A stretch of 64,000 bases of DNA from Isoetes taiwanensis. Lineage: Eukaryota; Streptophyta; Lycopodiopsida; Isoetales; Isoetaceae. Below, piece by piece: positions 12,881 through 25,538 of the stretch. The notes below the pieces were generated by a model. That model was not told the DNA's origin. It searched no databases and saw only the letters and a list, made by a program, of their open reading frames with translations. Both the position numbers and the translations under genes were made by a program. Location: positions 12,503,836 to 12,567,835 of the forward strand of contig JAJEKV010000014.1 of assembly GCA_021234155.1 (NCBI GenBank), read 5' to 3'. Positions within the stretch are counted from its first letter, which is position 1. Each line of letters begins with the position of its first letter.

Positions 12881-13499
12881 TCGATTCCGCGTAATGAAAA
12901 AATAAATTTTTCAAAAAAGACCTTGTTTTTGACCTTCATTTTGAGTTCTTGGGAATTATACCAAAGTTCAAAAAAATTCCTATCTACCCTGTTGAAGGTG
13001 TTCTGGCAAACCTTCAACCTGGAGTGGTTTAGAACCTCCACGTTGCTTAAGGCAACCACTTTCATGTATGAAAAAATCGAGGAAGGTCAGGATAGTAATT
13101 CTTAGCACTTTCCAAGAGAAAAAGTCACTTGCAAGAATAGATGCAAATGCTAGCTGGAGAATGCTTGTGATTTTTTTGCTAAAGCCACTCAAGACCACGA
13201 GAAGGATGTTGGGGATGAGGTCGGGCGATTGATCGGTGCAAATCCTCTAAAACACATTCCTAACCCGAGTGGAATTTGGGTCAGCTTATACTGGCGGTAA
13301 AATTTGTAGCTTCGATAAGGGCAACTGCTTTTGATTTGATATGCAGTGCCAGAACTCTATCTAAACCTTTCTTATTCAAGTTTTGATTTCCTTTACTGTT
13401 TTTCTGCTTCACTTTGCATTGATTACGATAGGATAGAGTTATTTACTTGAGGGTCTTTTGTTCTCGATTCTTCCTCTGAATTGCTCCTTAGGCTAAGTG

Positions 13500-14350
13500 C
13501 TGCGAGAGAAGAACGCGCACTGCGGTGCATCCGGCCTCACCATTACGCTCCCTTGGCACATGAAAGCCGGACCTCGCTTTTGAAATTCTTTAGCTTTCAC
13601 ATAGCCTAAGTAAGATCAAGCATCTTCATTCTTAGCTTGATATTCTCCCAATATTTGCACGCAAACAGAGTTGAGAATCTCCAAAGATAACAATTTCATT
13701 AATATTCAAATTCTTTGCCTCTTGGGACTTGCTAATAAAGCCTTATATTACGCCATATTTGAGGTTGTATTAGGATGAAATTCTGCCTACTTTTTGCAAG
13801 CAATCTATTAGAAGGAATCTTTGAGAATAACAGTGAGATGAGGCCACACTCGGTCTCTTGAAACACCACCGTAAACCATAAGTAAAGCAAAAATTATCTT
13901 GTTTAGGAAATGCTGCTTCATTTGGATGAGGAGCTCCAAGTTGGATATTTGATTGCTTGCATTTGAATTCAAATTCTCCGCACGTGGGTTTGACAAGCGG
14001 GATTTATTCTTCAATGAAATTTAGGGCCTCAAATTCACCTGCACTTGTTGTATAATGTTACATTTTCTTGCCATTGGAAGCGGTGCATTCCCTTTTTGAC
14101 CAAAGCGGGCCTAGCATCCATTTGTAGAGAGCCATTTTTCTTTCTAAAGCAAATCATAAAGTAATGAAGCTTATCTTCTATTCCTTCAAATGCAACCACA
14201 ACATAGTTAGGCTGCAACAACTATACCTTCAACATCAATAGGTACATTCGCGACTATTCCAACAAGATTAATCTTTGTGTTTGAAAAGATTTTAAAACTA
14301 TTGGGCTTTCTTATCTATCTCAAGGCCACATAATCTCATGACATGATGAG
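13500..14350 (-). pseudogene. Protease remnant and RNase H-like domain, gypsy copy C
   Basis: On the minus strand the protease tail is visible near 14150-14350 (equivalent to LCGIEIDKK and VVVAFEGIE in copy B). The frame at 13808-14014 then gives LMVYGGVSRD and ILKDSF, matching the start of the RNase H-like domain in copy B (DGGVSK, AILKDS). The HVPRE-type tail follows near 13550. The first catalytic Asp equivalent has been lost here. As in the other copies, this domain precedes the place where RT would be. Confidence 0.5.
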
Positions 14351-14859
14351 GCATAACATTCAAAAGGTGATCCCCATCCCGATTACAGGACCTTAGTCCA
14401 AGAGATTTTTTTGCCCGATGCGGCAACACAGGTGAAGCCACTGGGTAAAGTAATCCTCCCTAAGTAAGCATGTGTTCCTCCAATATGATTGAGTGAGCAA
14501 ATTCATCTTCTTTGGTCAAATTAAAGCACTTTTTCACAGCCAAGGATGGGCTATCTTGGCGAGAGTTAAAGCGAGGTCAACAACGATTTTAGTGTTTTTT
14601 TTAGCAAATATAAAGTCCTCACTATCTTTATCCTTTTTTCAAATATTTGCAGACAAAGGGGAGGAGAGTACAACCATATTTTACTTCAATTTCCTTTTGT
14701 CTTACGGCATTGTACGTGTTGGCTCTCTTTCCTTTGCATTATTCATTCCTCTAGTAATACCCGGCCATAATCTCCTCTGTTCTTCAATTTCTGCACAAAT
14801 CGATGGAAGCATTTTGTTCATTAGGCTTAGTTTTGTCCTGCCCTAGGCAAAATATTTCT

Positions 14860-15740
14860 TTCACACTACACCTATCTTCATAATGTCCCACTGACTTTGC
14901 AAAGAGCACATCTGAGGGCACTCCCTTACCAAAATGCCCTCTTTTCCACATTTTGTGCAGGTCTATACCAAGCGATGTCAGTGTGAACTGTGAACAATGA
15001 GCTTTAAGGTGGATAAATTTTCTTCTCAGTTCTTCATCTCTTAAAGTTGCTTGAATTTTACCTCAACTAAGGCCTCACGACATTTTGGTGATCTAAGCTC
15101 ACCACATCTGCTGCCGGGAGAAACCCCGGCATCCCTCCATTTTGCTTTTTCTTTTCCTTTTTGAATAGCCTCTAGTAGCGCAGTCACAGTCCCATGTATT
15201 CTTGTTCATAATCTGGAAAAAGGATCATGAGGTGTGAGTGCATATCATCTATTAAGTAGGAAATCCTTATCTGCAATTTAGGTAGCTTTAGTGAAAGCAT
15301 ATGTATTGTGTAGAAGCGCTGTTTTTTGAATCTTGACATCTTCTGTGTATTCTTGGTCTCTTTGCTTAAGCCTCACGATAAAAGATGCCACAAGATCACC
15401 GAGTATGGTTAGGAACTTGATTGATGCGACACTTGACAAGATAAAGATTAAACCTTTCCACATTATGATGAACACTTTCACACTGTTTTATATGAAGGTT
15501 TGCAATTCAAATCAAAATCTTAGGGATCAAAAAGCTTACCAAACCTTGCCAAGAATTTCTTGACCAGTTCATGTCCCAGAAGTTTAGCTCTAAACTCATA
15601 AGATACTCAAGCCAAAAAGCTCTAACCTCATCATTCTTGAAACATTTTTTAAGCTGAGAGAATTTGCAGCCTTTCTTGTGTCCATATTCTTGAAGTAGCC
15701 TCCTCAAAATTCTTTAGAAAATTATTTGTTAGCATTTGGC
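14860..15740 (-). pseudogene. gag: gag, gypsy copy C
   Basis: The minus-strand frame 15507-15707 carries LLQEYGHKKGCKFSQLKKCF and LEYLMSLELN, matching gag of copies A and B. 15278-15481 continues the capsid region with breaks. Two degenerate zinc knuckles lie near 14880-14970 (CTKCGKEG visible, second one shifted). Frames are interrupted, so no product is expected. Confidence 0.65.
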
Positions 15741-15941
15741 CTTTGGATCAAAAGTAGGAGCGAGGAATTGGCATGTTCAACTCAAAGTAATGGCAAGGCA
15801 TGCAGAATAATCACGATGAGTGTTACATGAAGGCTTCATGATTTTCTGTGTGCTTGACATGCTTTCGAGATGTCTCATTAGTTCTCATGGGAGCCATGAG
15901 TTTAAATTCGGGGAAAATTATCACCATTAGAACCTCCAAAA

Positions 15942-16322
15942 TGTTGAGAGGAGTGTTTTGGCAAAACCTTCAACCTCGATTGATTTAGAACCTCGGTTTG
16001 CTTGAGCAGCCACTCACAGTGAAATCCCAAAAAGTGCTCAAACAATTTGCACTTGGCTTTCACACGAAGGGTAAAAGAAGTACGCCTACAAGAAAAGTCT
16101 ATCAAATGCAAACCCCAAAGGGATTTTGATCATGATCCTTGTTCCATAGTTGCACAAGACCTCGAAGTATCTTGGGACAAAGTAAAAAAGACTTTGATAT
16201 GTAAGGCGGGATATGTCAAAAAAGCACTCGACCAAGTCGATTTTTGGTCAATATCCTGGCAGAGAGCTAGATTTCAAAACTGCGATCTTGGTGCTTTTCT
16301 TTTGGGGATCTAATGCTTTTGC
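15942..16322 (-). repeat. 5' LTR piece of gypsy copy C
   Basis: It starts on the plus strand with TGTTGAGAGGAGTG and contains the AACCTTCAACCTCGATTG block and the GCTTGAGCAGCCACT block, in the same order as 49618-49700 in copy B. Further right, CAATATCCTGGCAGAGAG near 16250 matches the same words at 49928-49950. The N gap ends the clear match. Confidence 0.6.
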
Positions 16323-16333
16323 NNNNNNNNNNN
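16323..16333. other. Assembly gap (11 Ns)
   Basis: Eleven consecutive undetermined bases. The gap falls in repeated LTR sequence, so local order to the right of it should be treated with care. Confidence 0.99.
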
Positions 16334-17270
16334 ACGTCTATGCATTAAAGTTGTTAAGTCATTTTGAAGACTATTAAGTTTGGAAGAGCTTGGTAGCCAA
16401 CAGGGAGGTCAAAGGATATTGCCCAGCTCGCCTTCAACAAGTGCTTGCTGGAAAATTCAATAAGAGGTACTTATTTTGAGGTCAAAATGCTTAGTCAAGA
16501 ATATACCTAGAAGAACTGGGTACATGAAGTTTGAAGACATTCGGCTTGGAATGTTTGAAGACCCTCAGATATGGCACCAACTCGGTTCTTTTCTCTCCTG
16601 TTTCCATACTCATATTCCTCATTCTATTCTTTTGTTATAACCATTGAGCCTCCCGCCATAGCCATAAAATGTACCATTGACGTCTTCTCATTACCTCTTT
16701 TTCTTGTAAATCCTTAGTCTAACTTTTCATTTTACCTTCATTGCCTTCATATTTCCATTTCCATGGTCCATTTTCCTATGAGCTCTCATGTATACAGTTC
16801 CATATTCAAAAGATGTTTGTGAATATTCTATGATCCCTCTCAAGTGTGTGTGAAATTTTCCATGGTCCAAAAATCTCCAAGAGTTCCTTGATCATTTTTA
16901 GAGAACTCTTAAACCATGCTCAAGATCTTTGGTGCCAATCAAAATACTATCATATTTCCGATATAAATTTGAAAATACGAGATCATATCGCCGCCATTTT
17001 CACGGTAAAATGCCAACCCTAAAACTGAAGTTTCAAATCATGCCTAGATTTGGTCCTCAATGACCTCGAATCTATCTATATCTTCCGCCTTTAAATCTAA
17101 TAACCCATACCATATTAAGACAAAAAATCATTTGAACCTAACTATATACAAATGTGGACTAATCAAACACTTTTCGCCCAAGCGCTCAATTGATCAATGT
17201 CAGCACAAATTTCTACTTCGATATCTCATCTCTGCCTTAAGGCCTAGGCGGATTGAGAATCGCATCATTA
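16334..17270. other. Unassigned sequence between LTR copies
   Basis: I see no gene here. It starts next to the N gap and ends where the copy B 3' LTR begins (17271). The frame at 17060-17308 has no recognised motif and runs into the LTR. Confidence 0.4.
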
Positions 17271-19671
17271 TGGAGAAGGTGTTCCCCGGCGCTTCAACTC
17301 AATATTAGAACCTGTGCTAAGGCACCACTCGCAGGAGAAATCTCCAAAAGTCAAACAGACCGAAAAAGACCGCTTTAGAAAGAATGATGCCATTTGCAAG
17401 CAAACAAAGACGATCCATGATTTCAAATGCCAAAGCCGCTAAGATCCTCCGAGGGACAAGCATATGCAAAATTCAGATGTCTTATGAACAACACAAATTA
17501 CACCAAATATGCATTTAATCGATAAAAAACTTGGTAATATCCCCGCAGAGAGTGATTTTTCGCAAATCCAAAAAATCTATATTCTTTTTGTGTTTTGATG
17601 TCAGATCTCCTTTCAATATGTCAAGATATTAAATGATCAAATACTCTTTTGCATAAAACGGTACTAAATATCCCGAGATCTTGAATTTAGTCGGACGATC
17701 GCCACACCGAAAACAAAGAAGCAAAAATTTTGTGTAAAATCGGGACTTTTGTGGGCACTTTTTGATTTTGGAATAAATCCTAAAGCTACTTATGTCCCGA
17801 AAAGCGGCGCCTACTTACCTGGTCGTGAGATGCAATCATGAACTAAAATATGCAGATTCTGGTTTAAGAATGCAAAGCAAGCTGGAAATTCCATCGGCTC
17901 AAAGGAATATATATGCTTTTTCAATGATCCTTCATCTTTATGCTCTTATCTATATGCATTTCATTTCTAAAAATGTCTTATACCCATGCTAAGCACAAAA
18001 CCGCATTTCATATCTTACTTTCTTAGAATGCAAGGGAAAAATTATACTCAAATATATCTCAAGGGTCGGATTTTCATTCATTCGAGAATCACACGTCATT
18101 GGTAATCCCGCTCGTATGTCGTGGGCCATGATAAGTAGGTCTTCAAATCAAGAAATCGCTTTGGAAACACGTAATCCATATCGACATGCTTGGAAGACAA
18201 ATCAAGCATAAGTCTCCAAAACTCCGGGTCTTTCAAATCTCTATCGATTGCTTTGCCAAAAGCCCCGAAAAACTCGTGGTTGTCTTCCCCCCTCAAATTC
18301 CTCCGCTTTGGCGTTCCTTGGCAAATTGGGTAGGAATCTTGTCTTTTTAGTTCAAAAATGTGGTTCTTGGCATGGTACGTGCAGATCCTATCGGGTATTT
18401 CTTAATGATTAAGTTGTTAATTTAAACAGCCGGATCTTGCATGACATGAGATGCTTGAAAAACTCATATATCCCACGCACTTTATGAGAAAGAAGACTTG
18501 ATAGTAAAGGGACAGATACCGATTATTAAACTGGACGCGGCTATGCCCACGGGATTTGTCCGTTACCACCTTGGCCACCGCTGTGGTGTACCACGGGATG
18601 GGGAGATAGGATGGGGAGAGTCAGGCTTTTTTGGGGGATAGGAATTTTTTTTAGTTCATGGATTTGGCACGGCTCCTAAGGACCTAAAAATAAAGGTCTA
18701 AATGAGCCTTTTTGAAAATTCTTTTGCAACAAAATCTTTTTTGATGCTCTATGCCATGGAAGAATCTTTTTGCAAAATGAAGTCCCTTTTGACTTTTGGG
18801 CTCAATATGGGGTAAGAACATGGTGAGGCGTAAGAAGGGGCAAGGTGAGTTGGCAAGATGAGGATGACATGGCACGAGATGAGATGTCAAACAAGTAAGG
18901 TATCTTTTTTTTAATCAAAACTTTGATGAGATGGAAGTGATGTGTGGCTCAATGTGTGGTGATGTGGAAGCATTAGTGATGATGTGACATGATGACATGT
19001 CCCTTTAATGGTCCAAATAACTTATTTAGGAGAAATTTCAGAAGAAAATAGACTTTTATGAAGGGTGACATGTGTGATGACATGACAATGGCGAGATGTA
19101 CGATGATTTGGCAACTTTTGAGTGGGTGACAAGGGTCAATTTGCACTAGCGTATATAGAATTGCAAACTAGGCTTAGGGGCAATCCTTTGATCCTTTTCT
19201 TTTGACCTCGCTAGGGAATTTTGCATTTTCTCTCCATTTTGGATTCTTAGAGAGAGAATTTGACCGGATCATGGAGATGGCTAAATCATGGATTTTTACA
19301 GGATGCATGATGAAGTGTGAATGGCGAATGAATGACCGTTTTGACTACAAAAAGTTTCCTTTGCCAATTTTCTATAGGATATGAAGGCTAGGCATGGAAT
19401 TTGAGGCATATGGGATCTTTTGCATAGGAGAAGAGATGATGAGCTCAAGAGATGGATCATGTGAAATAGTCATGCCAAGAATCCCAATTGTGAAACCACA
19501 TACCAAGTCAACTCTCGGGAGCCTTCCAAACTTCAAACTTGCTCTGCTTGAATCGGCTTTCTTTGCATGCTTGTGTGATCTTTCATGAATGTCTTTACCT
19601 TAAATCTTCAAGCATCCACTTTATGATCTCTAGGAATGTGTTCTCTTCAAATCAATGGTGTTTGTATATCT

Positions 19672-20331
19672 TATTAGAAATTATGTCATGTAAATCTTTC
19701 ATTCGGTTGAAGTCATGCGCAATAGACCTATAGCCACGGGGAGAACATTTGGAAATTGAGGTTAATATGGGAATGCAATGATGTGGTTAATAGATGCAAC
19801 TAATATTGAAAACAAGTATTGAAAGTGCGAAAATTTGAATCAATGGTTTAAAGCTAATTTCGGATGGACATGCCTCATGGGATATATAGAACACAAAAAA
19901 GAATTCTAAAGTTAGAATTTTATCCCGTAAACCGACCGAGAATCGCGGGATAAGTAGATTAAACGTAGGCTCGTGGCTAAGAATCGGATCAAGACCCCGA
20001 TGATCTAATCACGAGAAGATAGGTTATTTTGACGGATAAAACCGAGCTACAAACGTTTGAGCAGGTGGATCCCTCATTTGAGTTTTTTTAAGATTAATGA
20101 CCATGATTTCATTGCATGATTGAGTTATTATATTTTTAATACTTGATAATAGCAAGTGGGATTAGTGACCATCTTGTGGCCCCTAGTTTCATACTTGATA
20201 TCAAGTATACACTTGAGCATAGATCAATCTCAATTGTATTTGACTAGATCTTGAATAATTGCAAACTTTTAATATTTAATAAGGTTGTCGGGGGTTGTGA
20301 AGGTGAACATCTAGTAGGTGAAATTTCAGCA
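19672..20331 (+). repeat. 5' LTR of copia element
   Basis: It aligns with 25539-26200 through its length, for example the words GGAATGCAATGA-GTGGTTAATAGATGCAACT, the CTTGATATCAAGTATACACTTGAGC block and the shared end AGGTGAACATCTAG. The starting TG has mutated to TA. Confidence 0.85.
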
Positions 20332-20345
20332 TTGATATCAGAGCC
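20332..20345 (+). promoter_or_regulatory. Primer-binding site for copia (initiator Met tRNA type)
   Basis: TTGATATCAGAGCC directly follows the 5' LTR. It differs by one or two bases from the common plant copia primer site TGGTATCAGAGCC, which pairs with the 3' end of initiator methionine tRNA. Confidence 0.8.
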
Positions 20346-20394
20346 AAGTTGGCTTAAGTCACTATGTCTACTAGATTTCGCGGTCCAATTTGTT

Positions 20395-21300
20395 AAATCA
20401 AATTGAGGCATTCAAGGGGATACTTTCATGTTTGGAAGGAGTCAATCAAGGTTGTTCTGGAATTTGAAAAATTATGGCATCTTATAGATGGTAGTCAAAC
20501 CGAGCTCTTGTTTCAGCGTTCTAGTAATGTAAGTCAGTGCAGTTCAAAGTGGTCCGGGAGGAGGTGTTGGTTTCTGGGGAGGCTCACGAGTATCTTCAAG
20601 CACCCATTGTTGCTGTGACGAAACCAAGGTCGGGGAGGCCTGAGATCATTTGAGCAAAGGTAGGAACCGCCTTAAACTAAGGTTATAGAGTTGAAGCCAC
20701 ATGAAATGTGGTATTATCTTTGTAAGTCAATATGAGGTAAAGAGTTCATCTCAAATTGATTTGTTGGAAAAACAACTAAGAAAGCCAAAGTTATTTGAAA
20801 AAAAGATGATCTAATAGATTTTTTGGAGAAGTTTGATTCAATTGTGGCGAGATCTTGAAGGAGCCGGAAATGTTTTAAGTGAACAATATCAAATCGGCCT
20901 GTTTCTAGAGTCAATTTCTCACAATTCCCTTGCAACATTAGTGAGAAATATAGCCACATCAAAGGAGCATGCTTTAGGGATCATTCGACCTGAATTTGAG
21001 CATCAAAAGGGTATGCAAGAGGATGATCAATCTCTAGAAGTGTTGTTTACAAGGAAGCAAAAAAGGAGGTGGTGCCAACAAAAGAAAGATTGGGGCCCCG
21101 CTATACTATCAGATATTGTCCAAGTCCAAAGGCATTGGAGGAAGAGGGAGAGGTGGGGAAGAGCAACAAATGGATTCTAAAAAGGAAGGGGGATGTTTTA
21201 AAGGGAAGTACTAGCTTGAATATTATGGAAGAAACAAAATGAAGAAACTTCGGATGACATTGAGGTAAAAGATGTGCTTAATGTTTCTCGGGATTTTAAC
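20395..21300 (+). pseudogene. gag: gag of copia element
   Basis: After the primer site, broken frames give FHVWK, VVLEFEKLWHLIDGS near 20425-20500, the typical start of copia gag (UBN2 type). A middle part follows at 20833-21000. No clean zinc knuckle can be read. Stops and shifts make it non-functional. Confidence 0.6.
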
Positions 21301-22560
21301 AAAATGATAACAAATTTCTATTATAGATTCAGGAGCAGAAAAGTGTTAAGAGTTGCATGATTTCAAGATTTTAAAAGAATGTAAAAGGCGTAATGGTCAA
21401 GTTCAGCTTGAGATGGTGGGTTAAAATTAGAGATTCCGGAATATTAGAATTATTTGACGAATGGAAAGTGTGATGCTTAAAATAGTTTTATGTGTGCCAA
21501 CCTTGTGAGAAATTTAATTTCAAGCAGCCAACTTGTGGATCTTGGTTATAAGGTTGTCTTTGAAGCTTGAATGCAAAATATTTCTTAATAATAGTTTCAA
21601 GTTTTTGAAGAGCGTAGGTAATTTGTTTGTTTTGACAAAGATCACACCTTTTGTCTATCAATCTTGTTGAATGTCCATCAAATAACAACTTGGCACAATA
21701 GGTTATGCCACACTCATTTATCAAATATTGATCCGCTCATTAAAAACAAGTTTATACAAAAGAAAAATGGATGGAGAAAAAAAAGTCGGTGCAGTTGTCA
21801 ACTTGGCAAACAATCAAGGCTTTGCATTTTAAAACAAAATGCAAAAAAGAGCTAAAAGGGTGTTAGATCTAATACACAAGTTTGTGTGGGCCTATTAATG
21901 TCACGGGAATAGAAGGACATGACATATTTTATGACCTTCATAGATGATTTTAGCAGGAGAACAAGATGTTATCTTATTGAAGACAAAAGATCAAACTTTT
22001 GAAGCCTTGAAACTATTTGTAGTCAAGTAGAACTAGAGAGAAGGCGAAAGTTAAATGCATAAAATCGCAGGGAGGGGAATCAAAAGAAGTCAAGTGGTTT
22101 TGTGCTAACTGGTATTAAAAGACGGTTGGCTTGCATGTATTCTCCACAACAAAATGGAGTGGGTGGGAAAGAAAAATGACCTTGCTTTAAAATCTTTGTT
22201 CGTTCCACGCTAAAATGCTAGGCCCGGGCCAAATTTTTCTATGGAGGAGGCTTTGAAGGCGCCAGCTCATGTTCAAAAACATATTGCCATCTATAGGTAC
22301 AAAGGTATAAACCTAAATATTGTGGTCGAAAAACTCCCGCCTATGAACATTTAAGGTCATTTATTGTTTGGGTTTTGTTCATTCACTGAAGAAATTAGCA
22401 AAAAAACTGATGGCCGAAAGCATATGTTGCATATATGGTAGGTTATGATTTGCATTCAAAAAGCTTACAGGTTGTATGATCCTCGCCATAGAAAATCTTG
22501 GTCAAAAGAGGGATGTAGTGTTCAATGAAACAAGTTTTATCGAAAAGCAATTCCTACGTT
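21300..22560 (+). pseudogene. pol: Copia protease tail, pre-integrase and integrase
   Basis: The block NLVRNLISSSQLVDLGYKVV near 21493-21560 is the end of the copia protease region. The frame at 21664-21855 reads TTWHNRLCHTHLSNIDPL and SCQLGKQSR, the zinc-binding pre-integrase domain. The integrase core follows in shifting frames: LDLIH near 21865, a FIDDFSRRT-like block near 21940, LLKTKDQTFEALKLFV near 21970-22020, and a PQQNG(V)-ERK block near 22140-22180. No intact frame remains. Confidence 0.75.
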
Positions 22561-22989
22561 AATGATAATGCCTTGTCAAACGATCAACTAACAGCGATGA
22601 AAGAAACAATTTTGAGCATACCGCCGCATCAATCTAAAATGCAAGGATACAAAGGAAATATTTGACGTTGATAGTTGAAGATGGATGAAGACAAACTCGA
22701 GGCACAAGAAACGAAAAGTCTATCGAATTTGAACCCCGCAGGTTGAGTCTATATTGCCCTCAAACCGGATAACAGAGCCTATGCTAGTTTACCTATGGAA
22801 AAGCCAAAAAAGGAAAGCCGAAGGCGAGGGCTGGGATCTTGGCTGATGAAAGCAAGCTCAAACTAGAATTGCATGGTAGAACGGGCGGGTAGAAGTAAAA
22901 GGCATCATGGTAGCAAAGGTGAAATTCACTCAGATTTGATATTCTAGTGTTGAAACCGATAAAGTTCGCCAAACAATTTTGAAGAAGAT

Positions 22990-25180
22990 AAAAGTAATGA
23001 TTCAAAACCGAGCAAAGCTATGGAGGATGAGATGCAATCTTTCAAAAGAAAAGAGAGAGACCTATACGGGTTGATAAACCACCAGGTAAAAAATGTTGTT
23101 GGCAATAAATGGATTTTTTAGGATAAAGCCGTATTGATGGAAAAACAAAAAATTCAAGGCAAGGCTTTGTAGCACAAGGATTTTTTCGGAAGAAAGGGTT
23201 AAATTTTGATGAAACATTCTCACCATTAGTCAAAATTAATAGTTTGAGAATGTTGTTAGCCCTTGGAAACTCATGTGACATGGAAATTCACCATATGGAT
23301 GTAAAGCTGACATTTCTTAACGCAAAACTTGAAGAAGAAATCCATTTAAAGCCCGCACTTCGTGATTTGAGAAAGAAGAAGGGAAAGTTTGGAGATTAAA
23401 CATGGCGGTTTATGGGCTGAGATATAAGCACCAAGAGAGTGGTACAAATGCATGGATAATTATCTTTTAGAGCAAGGGTTTGAAAAGTTAAAAATGTGAT
23501 GGAAATTTGTGCGTACAATGATGGGAAGCAATGGTGTATTATAGCTCTATATATTGATGATAATATCATGGTTGCAAATGACAAAAGGTATCTTGGCTCA
23601 TTGTAAACAATTGCTCAACAAACGTTTTTCAAATGACGTTTAGGTGAGCTTAAGAGATTTCTTGGCATTGAAGTATATAGAGAGAGAAAAATAAACCGGT
23701 GACATTGAGCCCGGCAAAACTCATATTATAAATATGTTGAAAAAATTTAATATGAGTGATTGTCGTTACAGCAGACCCCTTTAGTACCGATAACAAGATG
23801 TAGCCGATTGGCGTAGCGACCGGCATTCTTGCTCAAGGCGAGCATGCATGCATTGCATGCGTCGCATGCATGCATCGCATGCGTTTTGGGCCGTTCGGGT
23901 TGGGCGTTTGCTTATTACAGGGAGTTCTTCATCGACGTTTTATCGGTAGCTTCCTCTTCTCCAGCATACCTTATTCTCTTTGAACCCACCCTCCCCCTTC
24001 TTTGTTTATTATATTTTGTACAAGTTTCATTTTATCATGTTTTTCCACCGGTGGGTGATGCTTTTTCCACCCTTTGGGTGATGCTATTCTCCGGTATGTT
24101 TCTCGTTTGTTGTGTTGGTGATGTGCGGTGCGGGTTTGGCGCCATCCATTTTGACTTCTCCCATGCGGGGGTTTTGGGGTTTATTCTATGCCTTTACGTT
24201 TGTCTAAGCCCTTGCGGGAAGGCTTATCACTAGGGTTTTCCTCGAAAACCCGAAAGGGCTGGTTTTTAATCCCGGTGATAAGCTTTCAGTAAGTACATCG
24301 ACCACTCATCTATTAGTATTGTATTTGTTTTTGGGGTCCAAATGATATAATTGAATTTTTCCTTTATTTTTCGTGGGTAGTTCGCGATGTGCGGCTATCC
24401 TTTATCCACCATTGTAGAAATCATTGAGATGAATGAGAAGCCTATCTAAGGCTTTGTTGGTTTTCATGCGAAGACAAGATCTCAGCTCATATGTGTCCAA
24501 AAACGTAAAAAAGAGAAAAGGCAAATGGAAAATACACCCTACAGGTCACTAATTGGATGTTGTCTTATCTAGCAAACTCGTACATAAAGACCGGATATAG
24601 CCTTTGGAGTAAACATATTAAGCAGTACAATAATAACCACAGTCTAGAACATTGGACGTAAATGCTAAAAGAATTTTGAGATTTTAAGGGTACTCAATAT
24701 TGGCATTATGTATAACTCGGATGAATTGCAACCGAAGGCTTATTGTGACTCTAACCGGCAGGTGATTTAGATCAAAGAAAGTCAACTTCGGGATATGTTG
24801 TTTTATTGGGAGGTGCCCTCAGAGCACTGAAATGCAAAGAAGCAAAGGAAGTAGCTTTCTCTAGTCACGAATTGCATACAATGCGCCACTCTATTAACTA
24901 AAAGAGGTGGTATGGGAAAGAAGACATGGTGAACTAGATGTAGAACAAACGGAACCCTCTGATTTTTTGTGATAGCATTGCCATAGCCATGTAAAAAAAT
25001 CTGTGTTACATGAAAGATGTAAGCATAGAGATGGAAGTTCATTTTATTCGAGATATGGTTGAAAAAATTTGATACATCTTACTTATGTTAGCACAATTAA
25101 TCAAATGGCGGATCTACTAGCGTAAAAGCAGATAGGGGTGCAATTCAGCCCTATCCGCCTATCCGCTTCATCAGTGCCAT
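22990..25180 (+). pseudogene. pol: Copia reverse transcriptase and RNase H
   Basis: RT pieces run from about 22990. LYIDDNIMVAND near 23545-23580 is the YVDD active-site block, followed by GELKRFLGIEVY near 23641-23680 and a MSDC motif near 23750. After the internal insertion (about 23820-24380) the reading resumes with YRSLIG near 24540. RNase H pieces are DLDQRKSTSGY-like near 24760-24800 and, near 25010-25060, the conserved KH-D-HFIR-MVEK block. Many stops and frameshifts are present. Confidence 0.75.
23820..24380 (+). mobile_element. Short insertion inside copia pol, with LINE-like 3' end
   Basis: About 560 bp interrupts copia between RT and RNase H; edges are approximate. It opens with a GCATGC-rich run (23840-23885). 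Near its end it carries the hairpin GGGTTTTCCTCGAAAACCC (24233-24251), then GGTTTTTAATC and a TTTTTGGGGTCCAAATGATA stretch, in the same order as the 3' end of the LINE at 30871-35850. It could be a 5'-truncated LINE relative or a short non-autonomous partner. The frame at 23829-24233 shows no known protein. Confidence 0.5.
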
Positions 25181-25530
25181 GGCACTTTTTATTTTCGTGA
25201 ATGTTAACGGATAGAACAGGACTGATGCATTGCGGCAAGAACAATTTTACCTCCACATTCGGGGTTTACCCTTCGATTGGTGATTCTGCGCGACATTCTC
25301 GATTTTACCCGGCGTGCGGGATGCTCGCTTGAATCACCTCTGTCTTTATCGTTCAGAGTTGGCAATCATTGCCATTCTGGGATATCAACAGGGCTCGGCG
25401 GCCGGCGATTAAGCCCATCCCGTGAATGGCAAAAGTAGACGCCATTCCTCGTGATACAAAAGCTTTGTCACTTGGAAGGTTTTGGGTTTTGAGAGATGCA
25501 AGATAATATAATGATAAGAAAGATTACATG

Positions 25531-25538
25531 AAGGGGAA
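25531..25538 (+). promoter_or_regulatory. Polypurine tract of copia element
   Basis: AAGGGGAA immediately precedes the TG that starts the 3' LTR, the expected place for plus-strand priming. Confidence 0.75.

Larger units (their letters stand above)
12990..17270 (-). mobile_element. Ty3/gypsy copy C, heavily deleted
   Basis: Minus-strand gypsy remains of the same family. Read right to left: 5' LTR piece (from 15942 rightward, interrupted by the N gap), gag (about 14860-15740), linker, protease remnant (about 14210-14350) and RNase H-like domain (about 13500-14000). Similarity stops near 13400, so RT and integrase are missing. 12990-13260 is an LTR-end fragment (TGTTGAAGGTG on the plus strand). 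The part 16340-17270 is only weakly like the LTR and may contain other DNA. Confidence 0.6.

Noticed and set aside
17271-17315. Idea that LTRs start at TTGCTTAAGG with a leader attached, implying tandem gypsy elements
   Set aside because: The supposed leader (TGTTGAAGG...GGTTTAGAACC) occurs beside every LTR copy, including the free right end of copy A (9100-9143), so it belongs to the LTR end itself.
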